In this document: one piece after another, positions 59,809-64,000 of the stretch
How the letters are laid out: each line of letters begins with the position of its first letter
Numbering within the stretch: position 1 is the stretch's first letter
Assembly (NCBI RefSeq): GCF_004331435.1
Contig: NZ_SJKA01000021.1
Span: 1 to 64,000 of the forward strand
Direction: 5' to 3'
DNA length: 64,000 nucleotides
Source of the DNA: Kribbella sindirgiensis
GTDB lineage: Bacteria; Actinomycetota; Actinomycetes; Propionibacteriales; Kribbellaceae
Program-made: the position numbers and the translations under genes
The notes under the pieces: generated by a model
What the model saw: only the letters and a program-made list of their open reading frames with translations
Told to the model about the DNA's origin: nothing
The model's database searches: none

Positions 59809-62337
59809 ATGGGTGGGGGAATGGTGGCGATGCTGTTCTCGGACATCGAAGGGTCGACGCAGCTGCTGCGCCGGTTGGGGGACCGTTACCTGGAGGCGCT
59901 GGAAGATCACCGGCGGATCCTGCGGGCGGTCTGGACGGCGTACGGCGGGACCGAGATGGGGACCGAGGGCGACAGCTTCTTCGTGGTGTTCGGGACGGCC
60001 GGCGAGGCGGTCCGGGCGGCCGTCGACGGGCAGCGCCGGCTGGCAGCGCATCGATGGCCGGACGACGAGCGGCTGCGGGTGCGGATGGGGATCCACACCG
60101 GTACGCCGGGTGTGTTCGACGACGACTACTGGGGCATGGACGTCCATCTCGCGGCGCGGATCGGGGCCAGCGCCCACGGTGGGCAGATCGTGGTGTCGGC
60201 CGTCACCGGCCAGCTGACGCATCTGCCCGACGGGGTCACGCTGCGCGATCTCGGGACGCACCACCTCAAGGACATCCCGGAACCCGAGCACCTGCTCCAG
60301 GTCATCGTCGACGGGTTGAAGGCCGACTTCCCGCCACCACGCACTGTCGGCACGTCGACGAGCCTGCCCTCGCCCGCGACGCCGCTGCTCGGGCGCGCAC
60401 CGGATCTCGGCCGCGTCACCGGTCTGCTCGAGCGGCCCGACGTACGGCTCGTCACGCTGACCGGACCGGGCGGGGCGGGCAAGACCCGCCTGGCGATCGG
60501 CGTCGCCGCGGAGCTGACCTCGAAGTTCCCGGGCGGGGTGTACTTCGTTCCGCTCGCGGCCGTCACGTCCGCGCCGGTGCTGTGGACGACGATCGCCGAG
60601 GCCCTCGACATCCCGCCGCGGGAGCGCGGCCGGATCGTCGCCTACCTCGCGCAGCGGACCCTGCTACTCGTCCTCGACAACCTCGAGCAGCTCGCGGACG
60701 CCGGCAAGGTCGTCGCCGAGATCCTCGAAGGCGCGCCGCACGTGAAGCTCGTCGCGACCTCCAGGCGAGCGCTCGGCCTCACCGGCGAGTACCAGCACCC
60801 GGTGCTGCCGCTCCCGATCGCGGATGCCGCCGTGGAACTCTTCGTCCAGCGCGCCCAGGCCGTCCGGCCGGCGTTCGCGCTGACCGACGAGAACACCGCT
60901 GACGTGGTCGCGATCTGCCGGCGGCTGGACGGACTGCCGCTGGCGATCGAGTTGTGCGCGCCGCGGATCCGGCTGCTCAGCGTCAAGGAACTGCTGGCCC
61001 GGATCGACCAGTCGCTCGACATCGCGTCGACCAGTACGGTGACCCCGGAACGCCAGCGAACGCTGCGGGACACGATCGCGTGGTCGTACGAGCTCCTCGG
61101 TCCCGAGCACCGCCGTACGTTCCGGTGTCTTGCGGTCTTCGCGGGCGGCGCCGACCTGGCCGCCGTCGAGAAGGTTGCCACGGGCATCGACCCGCTCGAC
61201 GCGCTCGCCGAGTTGCACGACGCCAACCTGATCACGGTGTTCGACGGACCCGACGGCACCCGCGTCCGGCTGCTGGAGACCATCCGCCGGTACGCCGCTG
61301 ACGAGCTGCACGCCACGGACGAGGACGCCGCCGTCCGCGGCCGCCACGCCGGCTACTACGCCGACCTTGCCGAGATGATCGAGGACACCAAGAAGACCAC
61401 GTCCGACCTGCCGGTCGATCGCGCCGAGATCGACCTGGACAACTTCCGCACCGCTCTCGGCTGGGCGACCGCCCACGACCTACCGACCGCTCTCCGGCTG
61501 TGTTCGGCCCTGGCCTGGGTCTGGATCGTCGGCGGCTACCTGGCCGAGAGCCGCGCCTGGCACGAGCAGATCGTCGCCGCCGCCGGTACGACGTGCTCGC
61601 CGGAGCTGGCCGCGTGTCTGCGCGGATTCAGCAACGTCCTGTTCATCCAGGGGGAGGCGGAGCACGCCGAAGAGGTGGCGGCCCGCAGTGTCGAGATGGC
61701 CCGGGAGCTCGGCGATCCGGCCGGCATCGCCTACGGAATGACCGTGCTCGGCTCGATGCAAGGCCAGCGAGGGAACGCACCTGCGGCGCGGGCGACGCTG
61801 ACCGAGGCCGTCGAGCGGCTCCGGTCCTTGGACGACGAGTGGCGGTTGGCCCGCGTGCTCAACCACCTGGGCGGGATCGAGGAGGAGCTCGGCAACTTCG
61901 AGCACGCGGAGAAGCTGCTCCGGGAGTCGCTGAGGATCACCGAGTCGCACGGGGACGCGTACGAGCTCGCCATCGTGGGGCAGAACCTCGCCTACCTGCT
62001 GACCCTCGCCGGCCGGCTCGACGAGGCCGGCGAGCTGGCCCGTGGGCTGGTTCCTACCGTGCTGGCGATCGGCAGCCCGACGCTCACGATGGCGTTCTCG
62101 AACACGGTGATGAACATTCTGCTGCGCCGCGGGGATCCCGTTCGCGCCGCGCACCTGTTCGGGGCGGAGGAGGCGATGGGGGAACGGCTCGAGATCCCCA
62201 ACCCCCATCTGGACGAGGAACTCGCGGAAGCCCTCGAACTCGTCGGCGACACGCTGTCCGGCGAGGACTGGGAACGTCACCGGCAGGCGGGGAGGACGGA
62301 GCGCGTCGAGGAGCTGCTCGACCGCTTGGCACTCTGA
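59809..62337 (+). CDS. adenylate/guanylate cyclase-domain, NB-ARC ATPase and TPR regulator
   Basis: 842 aa. Class III cyclase domain 5-165 (LFSDIEGSTQLLRR with metal aspartates, GTEGDSFFVVF, GIHTGTP). AAA/NB-ARC-type ATPase about 190-500: Walker A GPGGAGKTR, Walker B LLLVLDNLEQL, SRRALGLTGEYQHPV. Helical TPR-like repeats about 540-820 (LRGFSNVLFIQGEAEHAEEVAARS, LNHLGGIEEELGNFEHAEKLL). No C-terminal LuxR HTH is seen. It is a STAND-type signal protein that may make cAMP; partner unknown. Two in-frame upstream residues (GGGM) precede MVAML. Confidence 0.9.
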   Translation: MGGGMVAMLFSDIEGSTQLLRRLGDRYLEALEDHRRILRAVWTAYGGTEMGTEGDSFFVVFGTAGEAVRAAVDGQRRLAAHRWPDDERLRVRMGIHTGTPGVFDDDYWGMDVHLAARIGASAHGGQIVVSAVTGQLTHLPDGVTLRDLGTHHLKDIPEPEHLLQVIVDGLKADFPPPRTVGTSTSLPSPATPLLGRAPDLGRVTGLLERPDVRLVTLTGPGGAGKTRLAIGVAAELTSKFPGGVYFVPLAAVTSAPVLWTTIAEALDIPPRERGRIVAYLAQRTLLLVLDNLEQLADAGKVVAEILEGAPHVKLVATSRRALGLTGEYQHPVLPLPIADAAVELFVQRAQAVRPAFALTDENTADVVAICRRLDGLPLAIELCAPRIRLLSVKELLARIDQSLDIASTSTVTPERQRTLRDTIAWSYELLGPEHRRTFRCLAVFAGGADLAAVEKVATGIDPLDALAELHDANLITVFDGPDGTRVRLLETIRRYAADELHATDEDAAVRGRHAGYYADLAEMIEDTKKTTSDLPVDRAEIDLDNFRTALGWATAHDLPTALRLCSALAWVWIVGGYLAESRAWHEQIVAAAGTTCSPELAACLRGFSNVLFIQGEAEHAEEVAARSVEMARELGDPAGIAYGMTVLGSMQGQRGNAPAARATLTEAVERLRSLDDEWRLARVLNHLGGIEEELGNFEHAEKLLRESLRITESHGDAYELAIVGQNLAYLLTLAGRLDEAGELARGLVPTVLAIGSPTLTMAFSNTVMNILLRRGDPVRAAHLFGAEEAMGERLEIPNPHLDEELAEALELVGDTLSGEDWERHRQAGRTERVEELLDRLAL

Positions 62338-62529
62338 CCGTACGCCGGCCCCGCGCCGTCGCGACGCTCGCCGCAGCAAGATCTCCAACAGTCATGACGA
62401 AAGGTTGAGTACAGACTTCAAACGGTTGACCACGAACAGTGGCAACTACATACTGCTTGCACCGCCGTCGGCGGAGCTGTGGGGGCAGTTGGGGGCTGGG
62501 GTTCATGGAAGGAACAAGGGGGGCACGTC

Positions 62530-63378
62530 ATGCATGCCTGGAAGTTGATTCGTGCTGCGCTGGGGACTGCAATCGTCGGCGCGACTTTGGCGGCGGTTCC
62601 GGTGACCGCCGATGCCGTACCACCGACCAGTGCGATCGAAGTGAACACGACGTCGGTCGCTCGTGGGCAGACGTTCACGATCACACAGACCGTGTACAAC
62701 GATCGGGACTTCACGATCACCGGCGGGAAGGCCGGGCTGTACGCCAAGGAGACGTCGCTGCCGGCCATGGTGGAGTTGGTGTCGTGTCCGGGGGCGTTCG
62801 CCTGTGACACGCTCGGCACCAGTGTTCGTGGCGGGGTCGCGGACGTTCCGCCGGGTGAGTCCCGCACGGTCGTCTTCACGCTCCGGGTCAAGGCGGATGC
62901 TCCGCTCGGAACGATCACGCTGCAGCACCAGTTCATCGGAGAGAACTACGCGTTCGACGTCTTCGACGGACCGGCGCTCACGATCGTGCAGCAGCCGGCG
63001 GACGTTGCGGTGACGATGACCGCGGCGGTGAAGATGGTGACGACGGCGCGGATCACGTACACGATCACGGTGAAGAACAACGGTCCGGATCCGGCGACCG
63101 ACGTACGCGTCGTCGCGACCGGTCCGGCGGCGACGGCGTACTACGCGTCGACCTGTACCCGGGTCGGCACCACGCGGACGGTGAACTGCGACATCGCCTC
63201 GCTGGCCAATGGCGCCAGCGTGACCCGGACGCTCACGGTGAACACCGGGATGCTCACGGCCGGCACGCTGACGGCTACTGCACAGCGGACGGCGAGTTCG
63301 CCGAACGACCCGGTGGCGACGAACGACAAGGCGACGCGCTCCTGCACGGCCGTCACCGGGCTGCTTGTGCGCTGCTGA
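62530..63378 (+). CDS. secreted DUF11-repeat protein
   Basis: 282 aa from ATG 62530 after GGGGGGCACGTC. Signal peptide 1-28 (WKLIRAALGTAIVGATLAAVPVTADA). A first beta-sandwich about 35-155 (VNTTSVARGQTFTITQTVYND) and a DUF11-type Ig-like domain about 160-260 (DVAVTMTAAVKMVTTARITYTITVKNNGPDPATDVRV). Two pairs of cysteines probably form disulfides. Likely a cell-surface or extracellular structural protein; monocistronic with its own terminator. Confidence 0.8.
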   Translation: MHAWKLIRAALGTAIVGATLAAVPVTADAVPPTSAIEVNTTSVARGQTFTITQTVYNDRDFTITGGKAGLYAKETSLPAMVELVSCPGAFACDTLGTSVRGGVADVPPGESRTVVFTLRVKADAPLGTITLQHQFIGENYAFDVFDGPALTIVQQPADVAVTMTAAVKMVTTARITYTITVKNNGPDPATDVRVVATGPAATAYYASTCTRVGTTRTVNCDIASLANGASVTRTLTVNTGMLTAGTLTATAQRTASSPNDPVATNDKATRSCTAVTGLLVRC

Positions 63379-63405
63379 CAACACACTGAGGTAGTACGAC
63401 GGCCG

Positions 63406-63448
63406 GCGGCCGCGGGTTCTCGAGTCCCCGCGGCCGCTGGTTCTTTTG
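63406..63448 (+). terminator. intrinsic terminator
   Basis: An 11-bp perfect stem, GCGGCCGCGGG with CCCGCGGCCGC, across a ten-base loop, followed by TGGTTCTTTTGTG. It closes transcription of the DUF11 protein gene. Confidence 0.8.
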
Positions 63449-63493
63449 TGTCTACGCCTTGCATCGAGGGGTGGGTCAGGTTTACGGTCCGGG

Positions 63494-63504
63494 TTAACGT
63501 TTAA
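63494..63504. promoter_or_regulatory. LacI-like operator candidate
   Basis: TTAACGTTTAA, near-palindromic around a central CG, 40 bases upstream of the lipoprotein start. Plausible sugar-operon operator; the regulator is not in the window. Confidence 0.4.
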
Positions 63505-63544
63505 GTGAGTGTTAGTGAGCACTTCTTCGAAACTTGGAGCAACT

Positions 63545-64000
63545 ATGATCAGTCGGCGACGGTTCCTGCAGGTGACCGGTGCGGCGATTGCCACCTCCAC
63601 GCTGGCGGCCTGTGGCGACGGCGGGGCGGGCGGAGGGGGCGCGAAGGCGTCGGGCGAGCTCACGCTGCCGACGTACAAGCCGTTCGAGGGTCTGCACCCG
63701 GACTTCCCGGGGGCCGAGTCCGGCCTCGAGCCCGGGTTCCTGAAGTTCCCGGCGGACGCGGTCTCGAGCGTGAAGGCGCCGCCGCTGAAGAGCGCGGTCA
63801 CCGCGCTGACCGAGACGTTCGCGACGCCGCCGCCGCCGATGGGCAGCAACCCGATGTGGCAGGCGCTGAACTCCGCGCTCGGCGGTGAGCTCCGGCTGAC
63901 CATCGGCACCGACCCGGGCTACCCGGAGAAGTTCGCGACGCTGCTGGCCAGCGACTCGCTGCCGGACCTGATGTGGCTGCCGCCGAACCAGGGCATCCCG
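63545..64000 (+). CDS. sugar-binding lipoprotein, 5' part (runs off window)
   Basis: 152 codons visible. ATG follows TTGGAGCAACT. Tat leader ISRRRFLQVTGAAIATSTLAAC with lipobox cysteine C23, then a Gly-rich linker and a solute-binding-protein body (ELTLPTYKPFEGLHPDFPG, GGELRLTIGTDPGYPEKFATLL). The type with LPTY.P..G..PDFPG resembles large extracellular binding proteins of carbohydrate importers. The 3' end is beyond position 64000. Confidence 0.85.
   Translation, partial: MISRRRFLQVTGAAIATSTLAACGDGGAGGGGAKASGELTLPTYKPFEGLHPDFPGAESGLEPGFLKFPADAVSSVKAPPLKSAVTALTETFATPPPPMGSNPMWQALNSALGGELRLTIGTDPGYPEKFATLLASDSLPDLMWLPPNQGIP

Noticed and set aside
1..64000. CRISPR array, rRNA operon or complete insertion sequence
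   Set aside because: No spaced identical repeats, rRNA signatures or paired terminal repeats with a transposase were seen.

Overview
The window is GC-rich, gene-dense actinobacterial DNA. Most genes have GTG or ATG starts, third codon positions are GC-biased, and secreted proteins are lipoproteins or Tat-type. The mix of sugar ABC operons, glycoside hydrolases, F5/8-type-C/ricin-tailed secreted enzymes and hypoxia genes fits a soil actinomycete of the Nocardioidaceae/Kribbella kind. That genus-level guess is inference; no rRNA gene is present.

Layout. 0-11.3 kb: metabolic and housekeeping genes (MBL hydrolase, large secreted sugar-dehydrogenase-like protein, UvrC/Cho-like nuclease, SecD-head protein with an apparent frameshift, SpoU rRNA methylase, PLP decarboxylase, two convergent MFS transporters, tRNA-Thr). 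11.4-16.5 kb: accessory stretch with a D-cysteine desulfhydrase-like enzyme, three unrecognised proteins, a decayed resolvase and an HTH/PIN toxin-antitoxin pair. 16.9-32.4 kb: a probable hypoxia/dormancy island with pyruvate formate-lyase and its activase, a RafH-like ribosome hibernation factor, two ABC exporters, a Ser/Thr kinase, a Ddn-like F420 protein and a tandem universal stress protein. Sites resembling the mycobacterial DosR/DevR box (GGGACTTTGGTCCC type) precede three of its transcription units, although no DosR/DosS genes lie in the window.

32.5-40 kb: a six-gene operon on the minus strand (ROK repressor, two permeases, binding protein, GH15, GH31), with an ACTAAATTTAGT palindrome in front as likely operator. 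40-42.3 kb: a translationally coupled pair of a QEGLA/DUF1704 metalloprotein and an ATP-grasp ligase. 42.3-49.6 kb: a second sugar operon (GH39, aldo/keto reductase, ABC importer, SDR) divergent from an FCD-type GntR regulator. 49.7-54.2 kb: slipin, dienelactone-hydrolase-like enzyme, TetR regulator, small proteins, cupin and a racemase-family protein. 54.3-59.8 kb: sulfatase, ABC importer and LacI repressor, with tandem TTACAGCGCTG operators. 59.8-64 kb: a cyclase/NB-ARC/TPR regulator, a secreted DUF11 protein with a strong terminator, and the start of another sugar-binding lipoprotein cut by the window edge.

Working together: each of the three complete sugar clusters pairs an importer with enzymes that lack signal peptides, so oligosaccharides or sulfated sugars are probably imported intact and processed in the cytoplasm under local repressors. 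The 17-32 kb island looks like an oxygen-limitation response: fermentative acetyl-CoA formation, ribosome storage, stress proteins and envelope transporters.
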